From Arthrobacter sp. Y-9 (GTDB lineage: Bacteria; Actinomycetota; Actinomycetes; Actinomycetales; Micrococcaceae), in NCBI RefSeq assembly GCF_029690065.1, contig NZ_CP121463.1, forward strand, positions 1,116,001 to 1,180,000: a stretch of DNA of 64,000 nt, given 5' to 3'. Below, in pieces: positions 19,140 through 27,977 of this stretch (its first letter is position 1; the number at the start of each line of letters is the position of its first letter). The position numbers were made by a program, and so were the translations under genes. Under the pieces are notes generated by a model, which saw only the letters and a program-made list of their open reading frames with translations, did not search any database and was not told the DNA's origin.

Positions 19140-20156
19140 GTGGTGGCCCTCGAAACTTTGCCCATCCTCGATTTCTCCCGTCTGAGCGCTGGACCGGAGG
19201 AGGCTGCCCGCTTCCGCGATGACCTCCGCGACGCGATGCATGAGGTGGGATTCCTCTACCTCTCCGGCCACGGCGTCCCGCAGGAGCTGACGGACGCCAT
19301 CCTCGACATCTCGCGGCGTTTCTTCGAGCTGCCGGAAGAGCAGAAGCTCGCGCTGGAGAACATCCACAGCCCGCAGTTCCGCGGCTACACCCGCATGGGC
19401 GGCGAACTGACCGCCGGCGAGGTCGATTGGCGCGAGCAGATCGACGTCGGCGTCGACCGTGAAGCGGTCCCCGCGGGCGAGGGCGTCGCCGACTACTGGC
19501 GACTGGAAGGGCCGAACCTCTGGCCCGACGCACTCCCCGAGATGCGCGGCATCGTCACCGAGTGGATGGATCGTCTGAGCGAGATCTCCCTCGAACTCCT
19601 CCGTGCCCTGGCACTCTCCCTCGGCGCGCCCGAGGACACCTTCGACGAGGCCTTCGCCTCCCGGGCCTTCCCGGTCCTCAAGATCGTCCGCTACCCCGGC
19701 GAGTCCGACCCGGACCCCAAGCAGGGTGTCGGTTCCCACCGCGACGGCGGTGTGCTGACCCTCCTGCTCGTGGAGCCGGGCAAGGGCGGTCTCCAGGTGG
19801 AGCACGACGGCGCGTGGATCGACGCGCCGCAGGTGCCGGGGAGCTTCGTGGTCAACATCGGCGAAATGCTCGAGCTCGCCACCAACGGCTACCTCAAGGC
19901 CACGCTGCACCGGGTCATCTCGCCGCTGCGCGGGACGGACCGCATCTCGGTGCCGTTCTTCTACAACCCGGCGCTCGACGCGCGGATGCCGCAGCTCGCC
20001 GTCAGCCCCGAGTTCCAGGAGAAGGCCCGCGGCCTCTCGGTGGACCCCAACGACAGCCCGATCCTCGAGACCTACGGCGACAACGCCCTGCGCTACCGCG
20101 TGCGGGCGCACCCGAACGTCGTCGCCGCCCAGCACCCTGACCTCGTCAAGGGCTGA
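19140..20156 (+). CDS. 2-oxoglutarate/Fe(II)-dependent dioxygenase, isopenicillin N synthase family
   Basis: A 338-residue non-heme iron oxygenase. The N-terminal DIOX_N domain (PILDFSRLSAGPEEAARFRDDLRDAMHEVGFLYLSGHGVP) leads to a double-stranded beta-helix with the HxD iron ligands in GSHRDGG, the distal His in ATLHRVISP, and Arg/Ser for 2-oxoglutarate in RISVPFFYNPALD. GTG 19140 is taken as the start with AAGGAT upstream; GTG 19143 is equally possible. Alone between two hairpins; its substrate is not shown by context. Confidence 0.88.
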   Translation: MVALETLPILDFSRLSAGPEEAARFRDDLRDAMHEVGFLYLSGHGVPQELTDAILDISRRFFELPEEQKLALENIHSPQFRGYTRMGGELTAGEVDWREQIDVGVDREAVPAGEGVADYWRLEGPNLWPDALPEMRGIVTEWMDRLSEISLELLRALALSLGAPEDTFDEAFASRAFPVLKIVRYPGESDPDPKQGVGSHRDGGVLTLLLVEPGKGGLQVEHDGAWIDAPQVPGSFVVNIGEMLELATNGYLKATLHRVISPLRGTDRISVPFFYNPALDARMPQLAVSPEFQEKARGLSVDPNDSPILETYGDNALRYRVRAHPNVVAAQHPDLVKG

Positions 20157-20188
20157 GGCGGGCCGGCGGAAGCGGGCCGGCTGATGCG

Positions 20189-20236
20189 GGCCTGAGCGGC
20201 GCGGCACCCCTGGGGGCCGCGCCGCTCAGGCCTTTA
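20189..20236 (+). terminator. Strong terminator after the dioxygenase gene
   Basis: GGCCTGAGCGGCGCGGC (20189-20205) pairs exactly with 20216-20232 and is followed by TTTAA. It ends only a few bases before the next ATG at 20245, so it occupies the place where that gene's leader should be. Confidence 0.85.
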
Positions 20237-20244
20237 ATGGACCC

Positions 20245-21051
20245 ATGAGGCATTCCTGGGAGATCGTGACGCGCGTCCAGTCGGAGGGCGACGCCCATCC
20301 CCAGGAGGACGGCTGCGGATTCGCCGGGCCGGACGCCTGGATCATCGACGGCGCCACCACGCTCCTGGAACCTCTCGGCCTGCCGGCCGCCACCGATCCT
20401 CAATGGCTCACGCAGGCCCTGACCACGGCACTCGCCCGGGTCGGGACGGGGGAGATGTCCGGCTCGCTGAGCGCCCGGGACCGGCTCGCCGCGGCACTGC
20501 GGAGGATCGACGCCGTCGCGCAGCCCCTCGTCGGCGGGGAGCGGCTTCGCTTCCCGAGCGCGGCCGTCTCGCTCGCCCATCTGGACGACGACGGCGTGCA
20601 GATCGCCTCCCTCGCCGACTGCCGCGTCCTGGTCCAGGATCCGGAGGGTGGCGTGACCGTGGTGCTCGCCGAGCAGGCGGACCGCCGGGTCGACGCGGAG
20701 CTGGCCACACAGGACCCGGACCCCGAAGACCGCCTCCGCCTGCTGCGCCGTGACCGGGAGTTGCGCAACACCGACGGCAATCTCTGGGTGGCGCGGCGTG
20801 AGCCGGAAGCCGCGCAGCACGCCGAACTGGTGCGACTGCCGCGTCCCGCGCTCGTGGCGCTCGTCAGCGACGGCGCCTGGCGTGCCGTCGACCTGGGGCT
20901 CGTGGATTCCGCGGAGGAGTTCCTTCGCCGCGTCAGCACCCCCGTCGAGGCGCTGGAACTCCTGACGGAACTGCGGCGCGAACAGGCCCGGATCGGCGAA
21001 GTGGCGGACGACGCCACGGTCCTCGTCCTTCGCCCGGCCGCCCTGGACTGA
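20245..21051 (+). CDS. PP2C-like serine/threonine phosphatase family protein
   Basis: A 268-residue protein with the sequence pattern of the PP2C/SpoIIE fold: HPQEDGCGF...AWIIDGATTL (metal-binding Asp residues), SLADCRVLV, LVSDGAWRAVD and a terminal DDATVLVLR. Such proteins remove phosphate from Ser/Thr or act as regulatory phosphatases. ATG 20245 has no ribosome site and lies 9 nt after a terminator tail, so it is either leaderless, with a promoter overlapping the terminator, or the start is further in. No signal peptide or TM segment. Confidence 0.7.
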   Translation: MRHSWEIVTRVQSEGDAHPQEDGCGFAGPDAWIIDGATTLLEPLGLPAATDPQWLTQALTTALARVGTGEMSGSLSARDRLAAALRRIDAVAQPLVGGERLRFPSAAVSLAHLDDDGVQIASLADCRVLVQDPEGGVTVVLAEQADRRVDAELATQDPDPEDRLRLLRRDRELRNTDGNLWVARREPEAAQHAELVRLPRPALVALVSDGAWRAVDLGLVDSAEEFLRRVSTPVEALELLTELRREQARIGEVADDATVLVLRPAALD

Positions 21052-21066
21052 GCCCCGCTCCTTCCG

Positions 21067-21129
21067 CCGCGAGGGAACACGTCAGACCCTCCTCCGCACG
21101 GTTTCGGGGCGCCAACTGTTCCTTCGCGG
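21067..21129. repeat. Imperfect inverted repeat ahead of the FAD dehydrogenase
   Basis: CCGCGAGGGAACA (21067-21079) and TGTTCCTTCGCGG (21117-21129) are complementary except at one position, around a 37-nt centre. It lies between the PP2C-like stop and the dehydrogenase start and could be a weak terminator or leader structure. Confidence 0.5.
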
Positions 21130-21157
21130 GGGTGTGGGCCCGGCGTAGACTGCCAGC

Positions 21158-22843
21158 ATGGACGCTGACGTCATCGTGGTGGGCCACGGATTGTCCGGAC
21201 TGGTCGCGGCGCGGGAACTCGCGCGGGCCGGGAAGCGCGTGATCATCCTGGACCAGCAAGGGCCACAGGACCTCGGGGGACAGGCCTGGTGGTCCTTCGG
21301 CGGTCTCTTCCTGGTGGACAGCCCCGAGCAGCGCAGACTCCGCGTCAAGGACTCCTTCGATCTCGCCTGGGCGGACTGGCAGGGGAGTGCCGCGTGGGAC
21401 AGGACGGACGGTCCTGGCGACCAGGATGCCTGGGCCCAGCGCTGGGGCCGCGCCTACGTCGAGTTCGCCACGGGTGAGAAGCGCGCGTGGCTCCGTGAGG
21501 CCGGCATCGAGCTCACCCCCGTCGTGGGCTGGGCCGAGCGGGGCGATGGCCGGGTGGGAGGCCACGGGAATTCCGTGCCACGCTTCCACATCGCCTGGGG
21601 CACGGGGACCGGCATCGTGTCGCCGTTCGCAGCGGCAGCCCACGCCGCCGTCGAGGACGGCGCCACGACACTGCTGCACCGCCACAAAGTGCGCGGGCTG
21701 CTCGTGGAGGGCGGCGCCGTCGTCGGGGTGGAAGGGGATCTTCTGGCCGACGACGCCGGGCCGCGCGGGGCGGTCAGCCCGGACGGGACGAGGGGGGCCT
21801 TCGAGCTGAGGGCGCAGGCGGTCGTGCTCGCGAGCGGCGGGATCGGCGGGAATCACCGGCTGGTGCGCCAGTTCTGGCCCGCACGGCTGGGCACCCCGCC
21901 GCGCGAGATGATCACGGGGGTTCCCGCGTATGTGGACGGCAGCATGTACGGGCCGGCCGAAGCCGCCGGGGCCCGCCTCGTGAACCGGGACCGGATGTGG
22001 CATTACACGGAGGGCATCCGGAACTGGGACCCGGTGTGGCCCGCTCACGGCATCCGGATCCTGCCCGGGCCGTCACCGCTCTGGCTCGACGCGCTCGGAC
22101 GCCGACTCCCGGCGCCGGGCCTCCCCGGGCATGACACGCTCGGCACGCTCCGTTTGTTGCGCAGCACCCCGGACCTCGCCGAGCACGACCACTCCTGGTT
22201 CATCGTCAGCCGAAGCATCCTGGCGAAGGAATTCGCGCTGTCCGGATCGGAGCAGAACCCGGACATCACCCATCGGGACCGCAAGCTGCTGCTCAAGACC
22301 CGCCTGGGTGGCGGGATCCCCGGCCCGGTGCAGGCGTTCGTCGACCACGGGCCGGATTTCGTGTCCGCGGATTCGGTGGCGGCGCTCGCGCGGGGCATGA
22401 ACCGGATCGCTCCCGAGGCGCCCGTGCGTGAGGACGCGCTCCTGGACGTCATCCGGCAGCGCGACGCGGAGTTCCGCAACGCGTTCTCCAAGGATGCCCA
22501 GGCCCAGAGCGTCCACAACGCGCGACGGTACCTCGGTGACCGGCTGGTCCGGGTGGCCAGGCCGCATCTCTTCCTCGATGAGGCGGGTCATCCGCGGGAC
22601 GGGCTCGTGGCCGTGAAGCTGCACATTTTGACCCGGAAGAGCCTGGGCGGGCTGCAGACGGATCTCGCCTCCCGCGTGCTCGGCGAGGACGGTCATCCCG
22701 TGCCCGGCCTGTACGCCGTGGGGGAGGCTGCCGGATTCGGAGGTGGAGGCGCTCATGGCTACAACGCCCTCGAGGGCACCTTCCTGGGCGGCTGCATTTT
22801 CACGGGCCTGAAGGCCGGGCGGGACCTCGCCGGGAGGCTGTGA
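21158..22843 (+). CDS. FAD-binding dehydrogenase (KstD/fumarate reductase flavoprotein superfamily)
   Basis: A 561-residue flavoprotein. The dinucleotide fold DVIVVGHGLSGLVAARELARAGKRVIILDQ opens the protein; the FAD-contact segment LASGGIGGNHRLV and the C-terminal GLYAVGEAAGFGGGGAHGYNALEGTFLGGCIFTG complete the pattern shared by 3-ketosteroid dehydrogenases and fumarate-reductase-like enzymes. Proteins of this subgroup are usually annotated only as FAD-binding dehydrogenase. Single gene, no signal peptide, no steroid-degradation neighbours, so the substrate is open. Confidence 0.85.
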   Translation: MDADVIVVGHGLSGLVAARELARAGKRVIILDQQGPQDLGGQAWWSFGGLFLVDSPEQRRLRVKDSFDLAWADWQGSAAWDRTDGPGDQDAWAQRWGRAYVEFATGEKRAWLREAGIELTPVVGWAERGDGRVGGHGNSVPRFHIAWGTGTGIVSPFAAAAHAAVEDGATTLLHRHKVRGLLVEGGAVVGVEGDLLADDAGPRGAVSPDGTRGAFELRAQAVVLASGGIGGNHRLVRQFWPARLGTPPREMITGVPAYVDGSMYGPAEAAGARLVNRDRMWHYTEGIRNWDPVWPAHGIRILPGPSPLWLDALGRRLPAPGLPGHDTLGTLRLLRSTPDLAEHDHSWFIVSRSILAKEFALSGSEQNPDITHRDRKLLLKTRLGGGIPGPVQAFVDHGPDFVSADSVAALARGMNRIAPEAPVREDALLDVIRQRDAEFRNAFSKDAQAQSVHNARRYLGDRLVRVARPHLFLDEAGHPRDGLVAVKLHILTRKSLGGLQTDLASRVLGEDGHPVPGLYAVGEAAGFGGGGAHGYNALEGTFLGGCIFTGLKAGRDLAGRL

Positions 22844-22860
22844 TTCCGGTCCTCCCCACC

Positions 22861-22919
22861 TTGCGTGCTCAGCAGGTGCGGATGCTGTCCTGTGATACCC
22901 GCACCTGCTGAGCACACAA
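22861..22919. repeat. GTGCTCAG-family intergenic hairpin, copy 1
   Basis: GTGCTCAGCAGGTGCGG (22865-22881) pairs exactly with 22899-22915 around a 17-nt loop; TTG/CAA outside extends the stem past one mismatch. The same outer stem text recurs at 29169 and 60835 with a different inner half, so these are members of one family. The remainder of the gap to 23086 holds the operator pair described separately. Confidence 0.8.
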
Positions 22920-23001
22920 GCTGATTACAAGGCGCTGCGGCGTCTTTTCCACCTTCTTCCCGGCATCTCTTGCGCCTGAGACCTGCGTCACATACGATCA
23001 G

Positions 23002-23029
23002 TTAATCGATTAAGGACTTAATCGATTAA
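23002..23029. promoter_or_regulatory. Twin LacI-type operator palindromes
   Basis: Two identical 12-bp palindromes, TTAATCGATTAA, at 23002-23013 and 23018-23029, have centres 16 bp apart and lie 58 bp before the first permease gene. The A/T-flanked central CG is typical of LacI-family operators, and a LacI gene closes the transporter operon, so this is the likely repressor site. Confidence 0.75.
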
Positions 23030-23086
23030 CAACGTTTTGAGAGCGCAGGCTGCGCCCCCGGCAGCCCTGGACTCACGAGGAGCCCC

Positions 23087-24064
23087 ATGACACTCGCAGC
23101 CCAGCGGAAGGGTCCGCCGCCGTCGTCGACCCCGGACCGCGGCGGCAAGAAGCCGTTCCGCGTCCGCCTCCGGCAGGACCGGCAGATGCTGCTGATGATG
23201 GTGCCCGGCATCGTCTTCCTGCTGCTGTTCTTCTACATCCCGATCTTCGGCAACGTGATCGCCTTCCAGGACTACCAGCCGTATCTCGGCATCCCGGACA
23301 GCGAGTGGGTCGGCTGGCAGAACTTCGTGGACCTGTTCCACAACCCGGACTTCCTGCACGCCCTCTGGAACACGCTCTACCTCGCCGCCTGGCAGCTGGT
23401 GTTCCTCTTCCCGGTGCCGCTCGTGCTCGCGCTGATCGTGGACTCGCTCATGAGCATGAGGGTCCGCCGCATCTTCCAGAGCATCGCGTACTTGCCGCAC
23501 TTCCTGTCCTGGGTCCTGGTGATCGCCCTGTTCCAGCAGATGCTGGGTGGCGCGGGCTTCGTGAACAACACGCTGCGCCAGTTCGGCATGGACCCCATCC
23601 CGTTCATGACGAATCCGGACACGTTCCCCGTGCTGGTGGTCGCCCAGATGATCTGGAAGGACGCCGGCTGGGCCATGATCATCTTCCTGGCGGCTCTCGC
23701 GAGCATCGACGTCTCCCTCTACGAGGCGGCCGCTGCGGACGGCGCCGGACGGTGGCGCCGGATGTGGCACATCACGCTGCCGGGCCTCAGGCCCGTGATC
23801 GTCCTGCTGCTCATCCTCCGGATCGGTGACATCCTCTCGGTCGGCTTCGAGCAGTTCATCCTCCAGCGCGACGCCGTCGGCGCGGGCGCCGCCGAAGTGC
23901 TGGACACCTTCACCTACTACACCGGCGTGGTGGGCGGCGGCTGGAGCTCCGGCGCCGCCGCGGGCCTCGCCAAGGGGCTGGTCAGCCTCCTGCTCATCTG
24001 GGGCGCCAACTCCCTGGCCCATAAGTTCGGCGAGGACGGGATCTTCGCCAGGAAGGTCGGCTGA
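23087..24064 (+). CDS. Sugar ABC transporter permease, LplB type
   Basis: A 325-residue inner-membrane permease of the carbohydrate-uptake family 1, with six TM helices and the EAA loop EAAAADGAGRWRRMWHITLP that docks an ATPase. LplB-like sequence: FYIPIFGNVIAFQDYQPYLGI and RRIFQSIAYLPHFLSWVL. A polar N-terminus (about 25 residues) precedes TM1. Its stop overlaps the start of the next permease by one base. Transporters of this subtype usually borrow a shared MsmX-type ATPase, in keeping with the absence of an ATPase gene here. Confidence 0.92.
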   Translation: MTLAAQRKGPPPSSTPDRGGKKPFRVRLRQDRQMLLMMVPGIVFLLLFFYIPIFGNVIAFQDYQPYLGIPDSEWVGWQNFVDLFHNPDFLHALWNTLYLAAWQLVFLFPVPLVLALIVDSLMSMRVRRIFQSIAYLPHFLSWVLVIALFQQMLGGAGFVNNTLRQFGMDPIPFMTNPDTFPVLVVAQMIWKDAGWAMIIFLAALASIDVSLYEAAAADGAGRWRRMWHITLPGLRPVIVLLLILRIGDILSVGFEQFILQRDAVGAGAAEVLDTFTYYTGVVGGGWSSGAAAGLAKGLVSLLLIWGANSLAHKFGEDGIFARKVG

Positions 24065-25047
24065 TGACCACGCTCACCTCGCAGAAGACCGAGACGCAGG
24101 ACGACGCCGGGACACGCGGCAGTCTCGCGGTGCGCCGTGCCGCCCGCTCACGGGCCGCCGCGGAACGCGACACCCGCCGCCCCGCCTGGAAGGAGCGCCC
24201 CTCGGCGCTCTACCAGATCGTCAAAGCCGTCATCCTGGTGCTGTTCAGCGCCTCGATCCTGATCCCCATCCTGCTGGTCGTGTCCACGTCCCTGGCCGAT
24301 GACCAGCAGCTGGCCCAGGCCGGAGGGTTCGTCCTCTGGCCCGAACGCCCCACCATCAAGGCCTACGAGACGATCTTCGCCGGACCCATGGTGATCGGTT
24401 CGCTCGGAGTCAGCGCGTTCATCACGGTGGTGGGCACGGCGCTGGCGCTCTTCGTGACCATCACCATGGCCTACGCCACGAGCCGTTCCGTCCTGTTCGG
24501 CCGCCCGGTGATCCTGGGTGTGCTCTTCACCCTGCTCTTCGCCCCGGGCCTGATCCCGAGCTTCCTCATGATCCGGCAGCTGGGCCTGCTGGACTCGCTG
24601 TGGTCGCTCATCCTGCCCGGCATCTTCGGCGCCTTCAACTTCGTGGTGATGCGCTCCTTCTTCATGAACATCCCCGCGGAACTCATCGAAAGCGCGCGGA
24701 TCGACGGCGCGAGCGACTGGCAGATCCTGTGGCGCATCGTGCTGCCGCTCTCGAAGGCCGTGATCGCCGTCGTCGGGCTCTTCTACGCGGTGGCGTTCTG
24801 GAACTCCTTCTTCAACGCCCTGCTCTACATCAACGACCACGCCAAGTGGCCCATCCAGCTCCTGCTCCGCAACTTCGTGGTCCAGGGGTCCGGGGCCGCG
24901 GACGGGCTGGGGGTCTCCTCCGTCCCGCCGAGCCAGTCGATCCAGATGGCCGTGGTGGTGGTGGCGCTCGTGCCCATCCTCCTGGTCTACCCCTTCCTGC
25001 AGAAGCACTTCACCAAGGGCGTCCTCACGGGCGCGGTGAAGGGCTGA
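24064..25047 (+). CDS. Sugar ABC transporter permease, LplC/YtcP type
   Basis: A 327-residue partner permease with six TM helices, an unusually long polar N-terminus (about 45 residues) and the EAA-like loop ESARIDGASDWQILWRIVLPLS. LPGIFGAFNFVVMRSFFMNIP and IQLLLRNFVVQGS are typical of the LplC/YtcP branch. Overlaps the preceding permease and is followed after 43 bp by the binding-protein gene. Confidence 0.92.
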   Translation: MTTLTSQKTETQDDAGTRGSLAVRRAARSRAAAERDTRRPAWKERPSALYQIVKAVILVLFSASILIPILLVVSTSLADDQQLAQAGGFVLWPERPTIKAYETIFAGPMVIGSLGVSAFITVVGTALALFVTITMAYATSRSVLFGRPVILGVLFTLLFAPGLIPSFLMIRQLGLLDSLWSLILPGIFGAFNFVVMRSFFMNIPAELIESARIDGASDWQILWRIVLPLSKAVIAVVGLFYAVAFWNSFFNALLYINDHAKWPIQLLLRNFVVQGSGAADGLGVSSVPPSQSIQMAVVVVALVPILLVYPFLQKHFTKGVLTGAVKG

Positions 25048-25090
25048 CCGACCTCCCTCTCCAGCTCACCTGTCAATGAAAGGCACTCCT

Positions 25091-26746
25091 ATGAGCACTC
25101 TCGCATCCCACGGCGTCAGCCGCCGTGGCTTCCTGGGCCTGGCGGGCCTGGCCGTCGCCACCGTGGGCCTCTCGGCCTGTGGCGGCGGCAGCTCCAGCGG
25201 AAGCGGCGGCGCGGCCGCCTCCGCCGGGGTCAAGCTCCCCACCTACAAGGAATTCACCGGTGTCACCCCCGACCTGGCCGGTGACGCCAAGGGCCTGCAG
25301 GCGGCGTTCTTCAAGCTGCCCAAGTCCGTGGTGTCCGTGAAGGACAAGCCTCTCAAGGGCAAGGTCACGGGTCTCACCGAAACCTTCGAGACCATGAGCC
25401 CCGGCATGAAGGACAATGCGTTCTGGCAGCGCCTCAACCAGGCGCTGGGCGGTGAGCTGGAACTGCAGATCGCCGAGGACATCGGCGACGGGTACCCGGC
25501 CAAGTTCGCCACGGTGCTGGCCAGCGACGATCTGCCGGACATGATGTGGGTCCCGCCGAACCAGGGCATCCCGAACGTCGGCCCCATGCTCGAGGCGAAG
25601 TTCCAGGACCTCACCAAGTACCTCTCCGGCGACGCCGTGCTCGAGTACCCCAATCTCGCGGCCCTCAAGCCGGACTCCTGGAAGACCGCCGTCGTCAACG
25701 GCAAGATCTGGGGCGCTCCGATCCCCAGCACCCCCTTCGGCCAGATCATGGCCGGCCGCCGTGACGTCTGGGGCAAGGTCGGCGGCCTGACCGCGGCGTC
25801 GGCGGACGAATTCCTCGAGAAGGCCAAGGAGCTCACCCGTCCGGGCGAGAAGAAGTACGCCCTCGAACCCGCCTACGTGAACGTGCTCCACATGGTCACG
25901 GAGTGGTTCGGCGCTCCGAACAGCTGGGCGGTGAACAAGGACCGCACCCTGACCCACCTCTATGAGACGGACGAGTACCAGGCCGGCGTGGAGTTCGTGG
26001 CGAAGATGTTCGCGGCCGGGGTCTTCTACCCGGACGTCAACGTCCCGGACATCCGCAACCGCGTCGCCAACGGCAGCGTCGCCGCGCAGGTCCTGGTGGG
26101 GCCGCACGATCTCAAGGCCTACCGCGCCTTCAACAAGGACCAGGCGTTCGACATCCTGGTGCCGTTCAGCGCGGACGGCAAGGTCAAGCCGACGTACGAC
26201 ATGGGCTACGGCACCGTGGGCTTCACGCCGTTCAAGAAGGCCGACGAGGGAAAGATCCGCGAACTGCTCTCCCTCATCAACTACCTGTCCGCGCCGTTCG
26301 GCACGGCCGAGTACATGCAGAAGAACTTCGGCACCGAGGGCCAGGACTTCACGGTCGACGGCGAGGGCAACCCGGTCTTCACGTCGTCCGGCAGCACGAA
26401 CATCCCGGGGCTTGCCTCGGCGCTGAACATCATGTCCAGCCCGGAGAACGTGGTCTTCAACCCCGGCTTCGACGACGACACCAAGTACATCTACCAGCAG
26501 GAGAAGAAGCTGCTGGAGCTGGCCTGGCGCAACCCGACCAACGGGACCTACTCGGACACCAACTCCAAGGTGGGTGCGAAGATCACCAAGCAGTTCCGGG
26601 ACAAGGTGGTGGACATCATCACCGGCCGCGCCAAGGTGGGCGATCTGCAGGACGCGGTGAAGCGCTGGAAGAACGACGGCGGCGACAAGATCCGGGACGA
26701 GTACCAGTCCCAGCTGCCGTCCGACGTGCCGGTCTTCCGGCGCTAG
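25091..26746 (+). CDS. Extracellular solute-binding lipoprotein (LplA type)
   Basis: A 551-residue sugar-binding protein. The N-terminus VSRRGFLGLAGLAVATVGLSACGGG combines a twin-arginine signal with a lipobox (LSAC), so it should be exported folded by Tat and lipid-anchored outside the membrane. Length above 500 residues is normal for LplA-type proteins that bind oligosaccharides. ATG 25091 is preferred to 25076 because GAAAGG lies between them. It supplies the two upstream permeases with substrate; the sugar is unknown. Confidence 0.9.
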   Translation: MSTLASHGVSRRGFLGLAGLAVATVGLSACGGGSSSGSGGAAASAGVKLPTYKEFTGVTPDLAGDAKGLQAAFFKLPKSVVSVKDKPLKGKVTGLTETFETMSPGMKDNAFWQRLNQALGGELELQIAEDIGDGYPAKFATVLASDDLPDMMWVPPNQGIPNVGPMLEAKFQDLTKYLSGDAVLEYPNLAALKPDSWKTAVVNGKIWGAPIPSTPFGQIMAGRRDVWGKVGGLTAASADEFLEKAKELTRPGEKKYALEPAYVNVLHMVTEWFGAPNSWAVNKDRTLTHLYETDEYQAGVEFVAKMFAAGVFYPDVNVPDIRNRVANGSVAAQVLVGPHDLKAYRAFNKDQAFDILVPFSADGKVKPTYDMGYGTVGFTPFKKADEGKIRELLSLINYLSAPFGTAEYMQKNFGTEGQDFTVDGEGNPVFTSSGSTNIPGLASALNIMSSPENVVFNPGFDDDTKYIYQQEKKLLELAWRNPTNGTYSDTNSKVGAKITKQFRDKVVDIITGRAKVGDLQDAVKRWKNDGGDKIRDEYQSQLPSDVPVFRR

Positions 26747-26764
26747 GCATGGCGTGACACCCGG

Positions 26765-26804
26765 GCGGTGGACCCTGTGGCTAGAGTTGCCGCAGGTCCA
26801 CCGC
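26765..26804 (+). terminator. Hairpin after the binding-protein gene
   Basis: GCGGTGGACC (26765-26774) pairs exactly with GGTCCACCGC (26795-26804), and CTGTGGC / GCCGCAG inside extends the stem with one bulge and one wobble. It lies 18 bp after the binding-protein stop and before lacI, so it probably lowers transcription into the regulator gene. Confidence 0.65.
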
Positions 26805-26853
26805 ACGGGCTGGGCGAGTCGGTTCCGGGACATCCGGGGGAAGAGGTCAGATC

Positions 26854-27912
26854 ATGAGCGAACGCACAGCGGCAGGAACGGACACCTCTTCGGGAACCGG
26901 AAACGCTCCGCAGACGGCGGTCCGCCCCACCATCCGCATGGTGGCCGATCTGGCCGGTGTCTCCACGGCGACCGTCTCCTACGTCCTCTCCGGCAGGGGC
27001 TCCGGCTCCAAGGGTCCGGGCGTGAAGGAGGAGACCACCCGACGGGTGCGGGATGCGGCCGAGGAACTCGGATACCGTCCCAATCAGGCGGCCCGGGCGG
27101 TGCGGACCGGCAAGACGCAGACGGTGCTGCTCTCCATGACGATGCTCCAGGACCCGTGGTCGCTGGAAGTCGTCGAGGCGGTCAGCGCCCAGGCGCGCAG
27201 TCACGGTCTGACGCCGCTCATCATGGCGGACGACGACTGGAACGTCGCGCTGGAACGCACCCAGGCGGACGCGGTGTTCATCGACGCCGTGAAGCCGGCT
27301 CAGCGCAGCGCACTCGCCGGTCTGGCGAGCCGCGGGCTCAAGCTCGTGGTCTTCGACAGCACCGTGGAACCGGACGGGTTCGACGTGGTCCGCTCGGATG
27401 ATCTGCAGGGCTGTCGGGAGCTGGTGGACCACCTGCTCGACGGGTGGGACGACGTCGCCTGCCTCGGCCCCGGCGCCTCGCGAACGGACCGCGGCCGTGC
27501 TGCCGCGTTCCACTCGGCGCTCGCGGACCGCGGCAGGACCGCGCCGGAGAACCGGATGGCGGACATCGACGGCTCCCCGGAGTCGGCGTACGCAGGAGCC
27601 TTGAAGCTCCTGACTCCGGAGGACCGGCCCCGCGCCGTCTACGCCACCAGTGACTACATCGCCATCAGCGCCGTCCACGCGGCCCAGAGCCTGGGACTCG
27701 TGGTCGGCAAGGACATCGCCATCGCCGGGGTGGGCAACACCCTGGCCGGCGAACGGCTCAGCCCGGCCCTCACCAGCGTGGGGCCCCGGAATCTGCTGGG
27801 CCGCGTGGCCGAACTCATGGTGCAGCTCGCCACGGATCAGCGCCCCGTGGGGGAGCTGCACGACTTCCCCTGGGAAGTCTGGGAACGCGCATCAACAGGA
27901 AAGCCGGTCTGA
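26854..27912 (+). CDS. LacI-family transcriptional regulator
   Basis: A 352-residue LacI repressor. The DNA-binding helix-turn-helix is IRMVADLAGVSTATVSYVLSG (about residues 28-48), with the hinge helix ending YRPNQAARAVRTGKTQTVLL; a periplasmic-binding-like sensor domain follows (DAVFIDAVKPAQRSAL, YATSDYIAISAVHAAQSLGL). It probably binds the twin TTAATCGATTAA sites before the permease genes and is relieved by the transported sugar or a derivative. Confidence 0.93.
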   Translation: MSERTAAGTDTSSGTGNAPQTAVRPTIRMVADLAGVSTATVSYVLSGRGSGSKGPGVKEETTRRVRDAAEELGYRPNQAARAVRTGKTQTVLLSMTMLQDPWSLEVVEAVSAQARSHGLTPLIMADDDWNVALERTQADAVFIDAVKPAQRSALAGLASRGLKLVVFDSTVEPDGFDVVRSDDLQGCRELVDHLLDGWDDVACLGPGASRTDRGRAAAFHSALADRGRTAPENRMADIDGSPESAYAGALKLLTPEDRPRAVYATSDYIAISAVHAAQSLGLVVGKDIAIAGVGNTLAGERLSPALTSVGPRNLLGRVAELMVQLATDQRPVGELHDFPWEVWERASTGKPV

Positions 27913-27977
27913 ACGGACCGGCGACATCACCCGCCGCCTCCTGAGGGCGGCGGGACAACAGCAAAGGAACTACCCTC

